From NCBI RefSeq assembly GCF_042686195.1, contig NZ_JBHUOQ010000004.1, forward strand, positions 62,001-126,000: a stretch of DNA of 64,000 nucleotides, in the 5' to 3' direction. Origin of the DNA: Corticicoccus populi. GTDB taxonomy: Bacteria > Bacillota > Bacilli > Staphylococcales > Salinicoccaceae. Below are positions 52,227 through 61,080 of the stretch, one piece after another. How positions within the stretch are numbered: position 1 is the first letter of the stretch; each line of letters starts with the position of its first letter. A program made the translations under genes and the position numbers. Below the pieces are notes generated by a model. It ran no database searches. It had not been told where the DNA came from and saw only the letters and a list, made by a program, of their open reading frames with translations.

Positions 52227-52610
52227 TTATGCGTTTTCTTCCACTTGTGTTTCTTCTGTTTCTTCAACATCTTCTAATACCGGCTCAGAAACAACGATTG
52301 TGATGTGGCTGGTACGTTTGTTGATTTTTGTCGCACGTCCTTGCGCACGTGGACGGAAACGTTTAAGTGTTGGACCTTCGTTAGCATACGCTTCAGAAAC
52401 GATTAAGTTATCGATGTCCATATCATAGTTATGTTCTGCATTCGCTACCGCTGATTTAATTAATTTCTCAACGACCGGTGATGTTCTTTTGTTAGTAAGC
52501 TTTAAGATAGAAACTGCTTCACCGACTTCTTTTCCGCGGATTAAGTCTAATACTAATCTCACTTTACGCGGTGCAATTCTAACTGTTTTAGCAACTGCTT
52601 TCGCTTGCAT
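52227..52610 (-). CDS. rplV: 50S ribosomal protein L22 (uL22)
   Basis: 127 residues. RIAPRKVRLVLDLIRGKEVG and the tunnel-lining loop with RFRPRAQGRATKINKRTSHI are conserved. An unusual acidic tail (EDVEETEETQVEENA, about 17 residues) extends beyond the typical end. No macrolide-type loop changes are obvious. Confidence 0.97.
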   Translation of the reverse strand: MQAKAVAKTVRIAPRKVRLVLDLIRGKEVGEAVSILKLTNKRTSPVVEKLIKSAVANAEHNYDMDIDNLIVSEAYANEGPTLKRFRPRAQGRATKINKRTSHITIVVSEPVLEDVEETEETQVEENA

Positions 52611-52644
52611 TATACGTTCCTCCTTCTTGACGAGTTAAATCTAC

Positions 52645-52923
52645 TTATCTTTTTGTCTTCTTGTCGTCGTTTCCATGACCTTTATAAGTTCTTGTTGGAG
52701 CAAATTCTCCTAATTTGTGACCAACCATATCTTCTGTAACATAGACTGGTACATGTTTACGTCCATCATACACTGCGATAGTGTGTCCGATGAAGTTAGG
52801 GAAAATTGTTGAGCGACGAGACCAAGTTTTAATTACGCTTTTCTTGTTAGTTTCGTTAAGGTTTTCCACCTTTTTCATAAGATGTCCATCAACGAAAGGT
52901 CCTTTTTTAAGACTGCGAGCCAT
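52645..52923 (-). CDS. rpsS: 30S ribosomal protein S19 (uS19)
   Basis: 92 residues from the ATG at 52923 (GGAAGGAGGCGCCAGT upstream). MARSLKKGPFVDGHLMKKVE, IKTWSRRSTIFPNFIGHTIA and GHKLGEFAPTRTYKGHG are standard. Head protein paired with S13. Confidence 0.97.
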   Translation of the reverse strand: MARSLKKGPFVDGHLMKKVENLNETNKKSVIKTWSRRSTIFPNFIGHTIAVYDGRKHVPVYVTEDMVGHKLGEFAPTRTYKGHGNDDKKTKR

Positions 52924-52981
52924 ACTGGCGCCTCCTTCCAATAATGTGTGCGGATCTTAAACCCGCACACTATTGATTGTA

Positions 52982-53818
52982 TTATTTCTTCTTCTTACGT
53001 CTTCTTACGATTAACTTATCAGAACGGTTTTTACCTTTACGGGTTTTCTTACCAAGAGTTGGTTTACCCCAAGGTGACATTGGTGACGGACGACCGATTG
53101 GCGCCTTACCTTCACCACCACCGTGTGGGTGGTCGTTAGGGTTCATTACAGAACCACGTACTGTAGGGCGTTTTCTCTGCCATCTTGAACGACCGGCTTT
53201 ACCGATGTTGATCAGCTCATGCTGCTCATTACCAACAGAACCAACTGTTGCACGGCAAGTTGCAAGAATCATACGTACTTCACCTGATTTAAGTCTGACA
53301 AGTACATATTTACCTTCTTTACCAAGAACCTGTGCGCTGGCACCAGCTGAACGTGCAAGCTGTCCGCCGCGTCCTGGTTTTAATTCGATGTTGTGGATTG
53401 TTGTACCTACAGGGATATCTGTAAGTGTTAAAGCATTACCAGTTTTGATATCTGCTTCAGGTCCACTCATGATTTCCTGACCTACTTGAAGACCTTTAGG
53501 TGCAAGAATGTATTTTTTCTCACCATCAGCATAATTTACTAATGCAATGTTTGCTGAACGGTTTGGATCGTACTCGATTGTCGCTACTTTCGCAGGTACA
53601 CCGTCTTTAATACGTTTGAAATCAATGATTCTGTATTGACGTTTGTGTCCGCCACCTTTGTGACGTACAGTGATTTTACCCTGGTTGTTACGACCCGCTT
53701 TTTTCGGAAGCGGCTGTAATAATGAACGTTCCGGAGTTGTTGAAGTAATCTCTGCGAAGTCCGAACCAGTCATATTACGACGAGCGTTTGTGGTCGGCTT
53801 ATACTTTTTAATAGCCAT
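52982..53818 (-). CDS. rplB: 50S ribosomal protein L2 (uL2)
   Basis: 278 residues. The peptidyl-transferase-associated segment with MNPNDHPHGGGEGKAPIG (the conserved His) and GRNNQGKITVRHKGGGHKRQ are intact. The largest uL2 core element of the S10 operon. Confidence 0.98.
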   Translation of the reverse strand: MAIKKYKPTTNARRNMTGSDFAEITSTTPERSLLQPLPKKAGRNNQGKITVRHKGGGHKRQYRIIDFKRIKDGVPAKVATIEYDPNRSANIALVNYADGEKKYILAPKGLQVGQEIMSGPEADIKTGNALTLTDIPVGTTIHNIELKPGRGGQLARSAGASAQVLGKEGKYVLVRLKSGEVRMILATCRATVGSVGNEQHELINIGKAGRSRWQRKRPTVRGSVMNPNDHPHGGGEGKAPIGRPSPMSPWGKPTLGKKTRKGKNRSDKLIVRRRKKKK

Positions 53819-53850
53819 CTCGTTTTACCTCCTTAATGGTAATGTTCAAT

Positions 53851-54123
53851 TTAGAATATATCGATTGAACCTTCTTTTAATGTTACGATCGCTTTTCTTC
53901 TTCTGTTTGTGTAGCCTTGGTAACGACCCATGCGTTTTTTCTTCGGTTTGTAGTTCATGATGTTCACTTTTTCAACTTTTACATCGAAAATTTCTTCAAC
54001 CGCATGTTTCACCTGAGTTTTATTCGCTCTCACGTCTACATCAAATGTGTATTTGTCAAGTTGCATTAAATCTGCTGAACGTTCAGTAATTACCGGACGT
54101 TTGATAATGTCGCGTGCATCCAT
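53851..54123 (-). CDS. rplW: 50S ribosomal protein L23 (uL23)
   Basis: 90 residues. RDIIKRPVITERSADLMQLD and VNIMNYKPKKKRMGRYQGYT are typical. Exit-tunnel docking site for trigger factor and SRP. Its ATG overlaps the rplD stop by one base. Confidence 0.97.
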   Translation of the reverse strand: MDARDIIKRPVITERSADLMQLDKYTFDVDVRANKTQVKHAVEEIFDVKVEKVNIMNYKPKKKRMGRYQGYTNRRRKAIVTLKEGSIDIF

Positions 54124-54746
54124 TACAGAAGTACCTCCTCTGCTTTAGTGATTGCGCCTTCCGTGAAGATAACACGGTTTGCAGAAAGGATATCCAGAAC
54201 ATTAAGCTGTTCCGGTGTAAGTACTGTAACGCCTTGCAGGTTTCTTGAAGATAGTTCAATGTTTGCATCTTCATTACCCAGTACAAGTAGTACTTTCTTA
54301 TCTGCGTCAAGATTTTCAAGAATCGCGAGAAAATCTTTTGTTTTTGGTGCTTCAATTGTGAAATCTTCCACTACTGAAAGCACTTCTTCGTTTACTTTAG
54401 CTGATAAAGCTGAACGAATTGCCAAGCGACGCATTTTTCTAGGCATTTTGTATGAATAACTTCTTGGAGTTGGTCCAAATACAACACCACCGCCGGTATA
54501 ATGCGGCGCACGGATTGTACCTTGACGTGCGTTACCAGTTCCTTTTTGTTTGTATGGCTTTCTACCGCCACCGCGCACTGCAGAACGGTTTTTCACTGCG
54601 TGTGTACCACGACGAAGTGATGCACGCTGAAGGTTCACAGCTTCGAAAAGCACGTGTTGATTTGGCTCAATGCCAAAAATTTCTTCGTTTAGCTCAACTG
54701 AATTTACTTTCGTACCTTCTTTTGATAAGACATCTAAGCTTGTCAT
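54123..54746 (-). CDS. rplD: 50S ribosomal protein L4 (uL4)
   Basis: 207 residues. The tunnel loop with RGGGRKPYKQKGTGNARQGT is intact, followed by RSYSYKMPRKMRRLAIRSAL. In other bacteria L4 can repress its operon; the leader at 55768 is a place to look. Confidence 0.97.
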   Translation of the reverse strand: MTSLDVLSKEGTKVNSVELNEEIFGIEPNQHVLFEAVNLQRASLRRGTHAVKNRSAVRGGGRKPYKQKGTGNARQGTIRAPHYTGGGVVFGPTPRSYSYKMPRKMRRLAIRSALSAKVNEEVLSVVEDFTIEAPKTKDFLAILENLDADKKVLLVLGNEDANIELSSRNLQGVTVLTPEQLNVLDILSANRVIFTEGAITKAEEVLL

Positions 54747-54774
54747 GTGTTAAATCCTCCCTTCCTAATTTGTC

Positions 54775-55434
54775 CTATTTAACACTCTTTTTAGTTGCTG
54801 ATGCAATTTTTATATATCCTTTACGTGCACCCGGTACGTTTCCTTTAATAAGAATAACGTTTTTATCCGCATCTACACGTACGATTTCTAGGTTTTGCAG
54901 AGTAGTAGTGTCGCCACCCATACGTCCAGGTAATTTTTTACCTTTGATTACGTGAGCGTCCTGCATAGTACCCATTGAACCTGGTCCTCTATGATAGTGT
55001 GAACCGTGGCTCATTGGCCCGCGTGACTGGTTATGGCGTTTAATTGAACCTTGGAAACCTTTACCTTTAGAAGTTCCCGTTACGTCTACAAAGTCCCCTG
55101 CTTCAAATGTATCTACAGTGACTTCTTGACCGATTTCAAATTCATCAACGCTTAAGTTTTTGAATTCGCGTACGAAGCGCTTAGGAGCAGCTCCTGAAGC
55201 TTTTGCATGTCCAGTTTCTGCTTTGTTTGCATACTTGTTAGATCTAGCACCTTCAAAGTATTCACGTTTGTCGTCGAAACCGATTTGTACAGCATTGTAT
55301 CCGTCAGTTTCTTCTGTTTTCTTTTGTAATACTACGTTTCCTGCAGCTTCTACTACAGTTACTGGTATAAGCTCACCGTTTTCTCCGAAAACTTGAGTCA
55401 TACCCACTTTTTTACCTAAGATTCCTTTGGTCAT
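54775..55434 (-). CDS. rplC: 50S ribosomal protein L3 (uL3)
   Basis: 219 residues from the ATG at 55434. MTKGILGKKVGMTQVFGENG and SHGSHYHRGPGSMGTMQDAH plus KGKKLPGRMGGDTTTLQNLE are characteristic. Its central loop reaches toward the peptidyl-transferase centre. The ATG lies within the downstream part of the ribosome site AGGAGGTGCGACTTTCG. Confidence 0.97.
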   Translation of the reverse strand: MTKGILGKKVGMTQVFGENGELIPVTVVEAAGNVVLQKKTEETDGYNAVQIGFDDKREYFEGARSNKYANKAETGHAKASGAAPKRFVREFKNLSVDEFEIGQEVTVDTFEAGDFVDVTGTSKGKGFQGSIKRHNQSRGPMSHGSHYHRGPGSMGTMQDAHVIKGKKLPGRMGGDTTTLQNLEIVRVDADKNVILIKGNVPGARKGYIKIASATKKSVK

Positions 55435-55458
55435 CGAAAGTCGCACCTCCTGAAAAAA

Positions 55459-55767
55459 TTATAATTTGATTTCGATGTCTACACCTGATGGTAAGTTTAA
55501 GCCCATAAGAGCATCAACTGTTTTTGGTGTAGGGTTTAAAATGTCGATAAGACGTTTGTGCGTACGTTGTTCGAACTGCTCACGAGAATCTTTGTACTTG
55601 TGAGTCGCACGGATAATTGTGTAAACAGTCTTCTCAGTTGGAAGAGGGATCGGACCGGAAACATCTGCTCCAGAACGTTTAGCTGTTTCAACAATTTTCT
55701 CTGCTGATTGATCCAGCACTCTGTGATCATACGCTTTTAAACGAATACGAATTTTTTGTTTTGCCAT
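55459..55767 (-). CDS. rpsJ: 30S ribosomal protein S10 (uS10)
   Basis: 102 residues. KIRIRLKAYDHRVLDQSAEK, VSGPIPLPTEKTVYTIIRAT and MGLNLPSGVDIEIKL are diagnostic. It is also NusE, a transcription antitermination factor. First gene of the long ribosomal operon; AAGGAGGTTAAATA precedes its ATG. Confidence 0.97.
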   Translation of the reverse strand: MAKQKIRIRLKAYDHRVLDQSAEKIVETAKRSGADVSGPIPLPTEKTVYTIIRATHKYKDSREQFEQRTHKRLIDILNPTPKTVDALMGLNLPSGVDIEIKL

Positions 55768-56071
55768 TATTTAACCTCCTTTTGGTCGTCATCATAAGTT
55801 TGATAGACTTCTCCACGAAAATTCTCCAGCACGCAGCCATGGCAAAGCGGCCGGGCGTGTCAGTAACCTCTCGCTTCGTCGATTGCGAAAACCGATAGGC
55901 TCTAGGCTTTAACATGGTTTTCTGAATGAAGACACACTGATGTGCCTTTTAAGTCCAACGGAAGTTATATTACACGAAAAAAACAAAAAAATCAACAGAT
56001 TACCCGAGATTTTTTTGCTTTTCTTCGATATTATTTAAATTCTTTATTGTTCGAAAATTTAGAAAGTAAAT
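55768..56071 (-). promoter_or_regulatory. Leader and promoter region of the S10 operon
   Basis: A roughly 170-nt GC-rich stretch (55790-55960) in front of rpsJ can fold: CACGC...GCGTG (about 55832-55861, with inner GGCC/GGCT), plus a segment around GCCTATCGG. It is not coding in any convincing way. It would be a transcript leader for ribosomal autoregulation. An A/T-only hairpin at 55985-56016 may weakly end the purine permease transcript. Confidence 0.5.
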
Positions 56072-57409
56072 TTACTGTGCTATAAATATAAAGTATAAGA
56101 TGAAGAGCACCATCAACCCATACATAATAGGATGAACTTCTTTTCTCTTGCCCGACATAATCATCGTAATCGGATAGAAGATAAAGCCGACTGCAATTCC
56201 TGTTGCAATGCTGTAAGTCAGAGGCATCATTAATACCACAAGGAATGCCGGAACCGCCACTTCAAACTTCGTCCAGTCTACCTTTGCAAGATTCGATGCC
56301 ATCAGTGCACCTACAATAATAAGCGCCGGTGCAGTCACTTCCGAAGTGAACATAACAATCAGCGGTGAAAAGAACAATGCCGCTAAAAATAAAAATGCTG
56401 TAACAACACTTGCAAAGCCGCTTCTCGCTCCAGCTGCTACACCTGCAGTTGATTCTACATAAGATGTCGTAGTGGACGTCCCGAAAATCGCACCGGTAAT
56501 TGTCGCGGTCGCATCCGCAAACAATGCTTTACTTGCACGAGGCAGTTTATTATCTTTAATCAGGTTTGCCTGTGACGCAACACCGACAAGTGTACCCGCT
56601 GTATCAAAGAAGTCCACAAACAAAAACGTCAGGACAACTATTAAAAACTGTACATTAAATATTGCAGAAGGATCAAGGATGTTTTCAAATGCTGCGCCGA
56701 AAGTCGGAGCAACACTCGGTACTGAACTCACAACAGCTTCAGGCATCGGCAGAAGACCTGTCAAAAGACCCCCGACCGCAGTCAGAACCATACCGATAAA
56801 TATTGCCGCCGGAACTTTTCTTACCATTAATACGACTGTAATGACAATCCCGAAAACTGCAAGAAGCACATGAGAGTTATGAAAATCTCCAATATGTACG
56901 AGTGTGTTTGGTTCACTGACAATAATACCCGCACCCTGCAGGCCGACAAAGGCTATGAAAAAGCCTATCCCTGCGCTGACCGCCATTTTCATCTCCATTG
57001 GTATCGCATTAATAATATATTCACGTAAACCTGTCGCAGTCAGCAGTACAAATATTACGCCTGAAAATAAAACACCTGTTAAAGCAGTCTGCCATGGAAT
57101 TCCCATTGTCAGGACAACAGTAAATGCGAAAAAGGCATTAAGCCCCATCCCCGGTGCCAGCGCAATCGGATACTTCGCGATGACCCCCATCAGAATGGAC
57201 CCCACAAAAGCTGCAAGACATGTCGCTACAAACACTGCATTAATATCCATACGCATCTCATCAGGAATACCGTCTACTCCCTGCAGAGAGAGCATTGCAG
57301 GGTTCACTGCCAGAATATATGCCATAGACAAAAACGTCGTCAAACCACCAATAATTTCCCGTCTGTAATTTGTTCCCAAGCCGTCAAAGTCAAAAAACTT
57401 TTTCATCAC
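56072..57409 (-). CDS. AzgA-type NCS2 purine permease (guanine/hypoxanthine)
   Basis: 445 residues, about 12 to 14 spans. RREIIGGLTTFLSMAYILAV, PIALAPGMGLNAFFAFTVVL, the central DFFDTAGTLVGVASQANLI and GTSTTTSYVESTAGVAAGAR are hallmarks of AzgA proteins such as PbuG/PbuO. It imports hypoxanthine/guanine (or adenine) by proton symport. No purine riboswitch was seen in the 16 bp to the next gene, so it is probably cotranscribed with the YczE-like gene upstream. Confidence 0.9.
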   Translation of the reverse strand: MMKKFFDFDGLGTNYRREIIGGLTTFLSMAYILAVNPAMLSLQGVDGIPDEMRMDINAVFVATCLAAFVGSILMGVIAKYPIALAPGMGLNAFFAFTVVLTMGIPWQTALTGVLFSGVIFVLLTATGLREYIINAIPMEMKMAVSAGIGFFIAFVGLQGAGIIVSEPNTLVHIGDFHNSHVLLAVFGIVITVVLMVRKVPAAIFIGMVLTAVGGLLTGLLPMPEAVVSSVPSVAPTFGAAFENILDPSAIFNVQFLIVVLTFLFVDFFDTAGTLVGVASQANLIKDNKLPRASKALFADATATITGAIFGTSTTTSYVESTAGVAAGARSGFASVVTAFLFLAALFFSPLIVMFTSEVTAPALIIVGALMASNLAKVDWTKFEVAVPAFLVVLMMPLTYSIATGIAVGFIFYPITMIMSGKRKEVHPIMYGLMVLFILYFIFIAQ

Positions 57410-57424
57410 TTTCTCCTGTCGTTT

Positions 57425-58075
57425 TTAATTTTTTACTTTTATAATGTTTGGATCATCATGCCCCAGGTAACGCACCAACATCCTTCTAGTAATAGGAAGA
57501 AACTTTTCAATCAGTTTGCCGAGACACAGTACAATCAACAGTGTCCCGATAAACACCGGACCACCGAGTAAAAAGCCGAAGAACAACGCGCCCAGTTCCA
57601 TCACGTTACGCGCACTGGACAATTTAAAATTGAATTTCTGTACCAGGACCAGCATTAAAGAATCTCTCGGCCCCGCACCGAGGTTCGGTGTGATATAAAA
57701 TGCAACACCAAACGCCATCACAATGACGCCGGGGCAGAAAAGCACAATCTGAACTGTCAGATTTTCAGGGTCAGGCAGCAGGAAATTGAATATATCAATA
57801 AAAATTCCAATACAGAACATATTGATATACACCCCTGCTGCCGGGAGCTTCCTCATTGCAATAGAGGTAATAATGACAATTACTGCACCAATAATAATCC
57901 CCCACGAACCAATTGTAAGGCCGAAAGTTTCCCACAGTCCGTAATGAAGCACATCCCACGGAGACAATCCGAGGACATGTCCTTTTATCGTCAAAGTTAC
58001 TCCGAGCGAGAGTATAATCAGTCCCGCCGAAAAAAATATGTATCGCTTTATCAAAAGTTGTTTTGCTTCTGTCAC
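57425..58075 (-). CDS. YczE/YyaS-family membrane protein
   Basis: 216 residues with five spans. LGLSPWDVLHYGLWE at residues 34-48 and the second-half repeat NLGAGPRDSLMLVLVQKF at about 130 are typical of the YczE/YitT group. The repeated GxSPWD/GAGPRD loops suggest duplicated membrane halves. The molecular role is not established. It lies just upstream of the purine permease on the same strand. Confidence 0.75.
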   Translation of the reverse strand: MTEAKQLLIKRYIFFSAGLIILSLGVTLTIKGHVLGLSPWDVLHYGLWETFGLTIGSWGIIIGAVIVIITSIAMRKLPAAGVYINMFCIGIFIDIFNFLLPDPENLTVQIVLFCPGVIVMAFGVAFYITPNLGAGPRDSLMLVLVQKFNFKLSSARNVMELGALFFGFLLGGPVFIGTLLIVLCLGKLIEKFLPITRRMLVRYLGHDDPNIIKVKN

Positions 58076-58231
58076 ACAGCAACCTCCAATCTACTGTACG
58101 CTATTCATTTTATGACTGCAGACGGTAAATAACAATACACTTTTGAAAGAAATTTGTTTATATTCTCATGAAAACGGTTAATAAATACTGCAGATAAAAT
58201 TTATTTGAATCAGAAAGAAGGAATGATATTT

Positions 58232-58900
58232 ATGAAGTCATACTACAAAATGCTTATCATTATACTCAGTACAGCAGCACTTGCTGCGTGCGGCAGTAAT
58301 AATGATGAAAACACTGACGATACAAATGCATCACAGGACACATCAACTGCCGATAACTCAAATGAAAATACTGATGACAGTACCGCAGAAGACTCCGGAT
58401 CAAATGATGACAGCACCGAAGAAAATACGAACGACTCAAATGGTTCAATCGACGGCAGCAGCAATTCCATCTCTCTTGACAACATTACGACTGATCCTGC
58501 TGATGCCATTGCAACAGCGCATGAAAACTTTGAAGGTGACCTTGTAAGTCTTGAACTTGATAATGATAACAACACATGGGTTTATGAGGTAAACCTTGAA
58601 ACAAGTGATGACGAGTATGAACTGCAGGTTTCAGTTGAGGATTTAAGCGTCATTAACGAGCACACAGAACAGGATAACAACATTAATATTGAAAGTTTCA
58701 GCTATGACGATGCCGTTCCTTTTAATGAAGCGGTACAGACCGCGATTGATGAAGTCGGCGGTGAGCTCGAAGGGTTCACTCTGGAAATGGAAGACGGTCA
58801 GCTGATATATGAAATTGAAATCAGAGATGCAGACGGCGGTAATGATTACGACGTAGTTATTAATGCAGAAACCGGTGAATTAATTACAACAGACGATTAA
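58232..58900 (+). CDS. PepSY-domain lipoprotein with acidic linker
   Basis: 222 residues from the ATG at 58232, where AGAAGG lies about 10 nt upstream (an ATG at 58223 overlaps that site). Lipobox LAAC near residue 20, then about 60 residues rich in Asp, Asn, Ser, Glu and Thr, then two PepSY repeats (ITTDPADAIATAHENFEGDL and VPFNEAVQTAIDEVGGELEG). PepSY domains are thought to inhibit or bind proteases or metals. Likely surface-exposed. A terminator follows at once. Confidence 0.85.
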   Translation: MKSYYKMLIIILSTAALAACGSNNDENTDDTNASQDTSTADNSNENTDDSTAEDSGSNDDSTEENTNDSNGSIDGSSNSISLDNITTDPADAIATAHENFEGDLVSLELDNDNNTWVYEVNLETSDDEYELQVSVEDLSVINEHTEQDNNINIESFSYDDAVPFNEAVQTAIDEVGGELEGFTLEMEDGQLIYEIEIRDADGGNDYDVVINAETGELITTDD

Positions 58901-58911
58901 GCTGTATTCCC

Positions 58912-58938
58912 ACGGCACCTTTAACGGTGCCGTTTTTT
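58912..58938 (+). terminator. Terminator of the PepSY lipoprotein gene
   Basis: ACGGCACC pairs with GGTGCCGT (8 bp), loop of 6, followed by T7. Confidence 0.9.
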
Positions 58939-59026
58939 TATTCAATGCAGGATTCCATAATATTGTCATTCCTTTTCTCTAAAAGCATATGATATGATAC
59001 AAATAGTATTTAAAGAAGGTGATTCC

Positions 59027-59203
59027 ATGGATTTAGAATATAAACTGCGTGAGTTGAAGCACGACTATGTACGTGTTCAGGGGGATCTTGAGAAAGTAGA
59101 ATCCACCGGTCATAACATCGATAAACTCGAGAGTCAGCTGCACGCAATCGAGGATGAAATTGCACAAGTTAAAAAAGCCATTAAAGATAATAAACAAAAA
59201 TAA
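59027..59203 (+). CDS. Small coiled-coil protein (SE1832-like)
   Basis: 58 residues from the ATG at 59027 (AAGAAGGTGATTCC upstream; 11 further in-frame residues precede). Entirely helical and heptad-like: LEYKLRELKHDYVRVQGDLE, KLESQLHAIEDEIAQVKKAI. It resembles the small SE1832-type proteins of staphylococci; function unknown. It starts the transcript that continues into the MFS gene 22 bp downstream. Confidence 0.7.
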   Translation: MDLEYKLRELKHDYVRVQGDLEKVESTGHNIDKLESQLHAIEDEIAQVKKAIKDNKQK

Positions 59204-59225
59204 CTGCTAGGATGTGCAATAACAT

Positions 59226-60377
59226 ATGAAAAGAATGATAACATTCATCATGGTGATTCAATTCCTGATTTACTTCGGGTTCAGCATGATCATTCCCGTC
59301 ATCCCCCAGCTTGTTACAGACCTCGGTGTCTCAACTACACATATGGGATGGCTGCTTGCAGTTTATTCTCTTGCAAGCTTTCTTACTGCGCCGTTTTTCG
59401 GACGCTTAATCGACCGCTTCGGCAGACGTCCTGTATTACTTTACGGACTGCTTGTTTTCGCGATGAGTTTTTTAGTATTCGGTATTTTTATAGATCATTT
59501 ATGGATATTATATATCAGCCGTTTGTTCGGGGGCGCTGCTTCCGGTGCACTTTATACTGCGACAACGAGTATGGTCGCTGATATTACTTCACGGGAAGAC
59601 CGGACGAAGTATATGGGACTGATCGGCATGTCGATTGGCATGGGCTTTATATTCGGGCCGGGTGTCGGCGGGCTGCTTGCTGAAATCAGTTTGAGTTTTG
59701 CATATTACATGACCACACTCGTCATTTTAGGAGCACTCCTTTTCAGTATTTTCAAAGTCCGTGAAACATTCAAGCCGGACACGGAAACACGCAAAGAAAT
59801 TGTCATGCCGAGTGAGTATTTCATTAAACCGGTCGGCATTCTCCTTGTGACAACATTTGTGCTGATGTTTGCAGTCAGCGGAATGGAAAGTACTTTCCAG
59901 CTTCTTGCGATAGATAAAATCAGCATTACACCGGCACAGATGGGTATTTTATTTTTCATCGGCGGGTTGTTTAACGCACTGATTCAGGGCGGTGTCATCC
60001 GGAAGCTTAATGACGGACAGGAGAAGCCCGTCATGATTCTCGGACAGATTTTTACATTTATTGCATTCATCATGCTCCCGTTTATGGGAAGCTTGTTCTA
60101 TGCAGGTATATGTATTGTTTTATTGATGGTCGGCAATGCCATGGTTAAAACACTGGTTACCTCTGAAATCACAAAAGAGGCCGGTCATTTTGAAATGGGA
60201 CGAATGACAGCAACGACATACTCCATGGACAGTCTCGGAAGGATTGCAGGACCCGTTCTATTTAATTTATTATTTGTAATTACGGTTGGACTGCCGTTCT
60301 TCTTCGGCGCTGTCATGACTGTCCTTTCAACATTTTTCATTTTTCAATTTTATAAGAAAAGGAAGCGTACCGTATGA
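59226..60377 (+). CDS. MFS drug-efflux-like transporter (NorA/TetA group)
   Basis: 383 residues with 12 spans. The loop-2/3 motif is FFGRLIDRFGRRPVLLYGLL, helix 4 has LYISRLFGGAASGALYTATT and the helix-5 antiporter motif is GMGFIFGPGVGGLLAE. This layout fits proton-coupled drug exporters such as NorA. Substrate not predicted. It overlaps the next small membrane protein gene by 4 nt. Confidence 0.85.
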   Translation: MKRMITFIMVIQFLIYFGFSMIIPVIPQLVTDLGVSTTHMGWLLAVYSLASFLTAPFFGRLIDRFGRRPVLLYGLLVFAMSFLVFGIFIDHLWILYISRLFGGAASGALYTATTSMVADITSREDRTKYMGLIGMSIGMGFIFGPGVGGLLAEISLSFAYYMTTLVILGALLFSIFKVRETFKPDTETRKEIVMPSEYFIKPVGILLVTTFVLMFAVSGMESTFQLLAIDKISITPAQMGILFFIGGLFNALIQGGVIRKLNDGQEKPVMILGQIFTFIAFIMLPFMGSLFYAGICIVLLMVGNAMVKTLVTSEITKEAGHFEMGRMTATTYSMDSLGRIAGPVLFNLLFVITVGLPFFFGAVMTVLSTFFIFQFYKKRKRTV

Positions 60378-60688
60378 TATTATTAATATTAATGTTAATG
60401 ATTTATCTGGTGATTGGGATTTCCACTGTGGCCGTCATGCGCCACCGAGTACTCGATATTTTGAGACTCCTTTCAGGTGTTTCGTTTTTATTGATGCTGA
60501 CACTTCAGAGTATAAACACGCCTAACCCGGATGCACTCATCATATTTGCACTTGGACTTTGTACTTTTATATCAATTGAAATTGCAGGGTTCAAAGAAAC
60601 TAAAGGAGATCGTAAGTCCCTCCTTCTGATTTATGCTTTTACTTTATTATTATCAGCGACATTAATCATTATGCTGCTCACTATTTAA
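60374..60688 (+). CDS. Small membrane protein, 104 aa
   Basis: Four hydrophobic segments with few charged residues; MILLILMLMIYLVIGISTVA at the start, and a lone charged stretch KETKGDRKSLL near residue 75. No family recognised. Its ATG overlaps the MFS stop (ATGA), so it is translationally coupled and could be an accessory to the transporter. Confidence 0.65.
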   Translation: MILLILMLMIYLVIGISTVAVMRHRVLDILRLLSGVSFLLMLTLQSINTPNPDALIIFALGLCTFISIEIAGFKETKGDRKSLLLIYAFTLLLSATLIIMLLTI

Positions 60689-60706
60689 AGAAACGGGGAG
60701 AGGTAC

Positions 60707-60982
60707 TTGAGACGTGTAATACTAATTTTACTCATTCTCATGTTAGTGATGTCCTTCACCAATGCAGTCGTTAATCACAGACTGATTTTCTTCAACAACT
60801 ATATATGGACTGCTATTGCACTGTTTTCAGTCGTTGTAAGCATACGTGCATTGAAAATCGGGCCGAATTTATATGAAAATTCCCGGCTTCACAATACACT
60901 TGCCTGTACACTGCTGATACTGGGTATTTTGTCATTGATATTCATCATCATTACTGCCTTTCTGCCGTCATATATGATTTAA
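60707..60982 (+). CDS. Small membrane protein, 91 aa
   Basis: A TTG start follows CGGGGAGAGGTAC. Three hydrophobic segments (residues 2-15, 24-45, 62-88) and a short loop KIGPNLYENSRLHN. No family recognised. Last gene of the coiled-coil/MFS/small-membrane-protein operon, with a terminator starting one base after the stop. Confidence 0.65.
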   Translation: MRRVILILLILMLVMSFTNAVVNHRLIFFNNYIWTAIALFSVVVSIRALKIGPNLYENSRLHNTLACTLLILGILSLIFIIITAFLPSYMI

Positions 60983-61003
60983 AGAGCCTCCGGGCTCTTT
61001 TTT
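60983..61003 (+). terminator. Terminator of the MFS operon
   Basis: AGAGCC-TCCG-GGCTCT hairpin with T6 immediately after the stop codon of the 91-residue protein. Confidence 0.85.
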
Positions 61004-61025
61004 ATGTCTGTGCACAATAAAAGAA

Positions 61026-61052
61026 TCCCCGCGATTTAGATAATCACGGGGA
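61026..61052 (-). terminator. Terminator of fmhB
   Basis: TCCCCGCGATT pairs with AATCACGGGGA (one wobble); on the minus strand TTCTTTTATT follows. Confidence 0.7.
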
Positions 61053-61080
61053 CTCTTTATACAAATACAGTGCCTGATTT

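Noticed and set aside
52977..53480. Plus-strand frame opposite rplB
   Set aside because: Low-complexity shadow of the ribosomal protein gene; no motif or site supports translation.
55727..55915. Possible 62-codon gene in the S10 leader (minus strand)
   Set aside because: It overlaps the rpsJ start and its ribosome site, and the product has no conserved look; the stretch fits a folded leader better.
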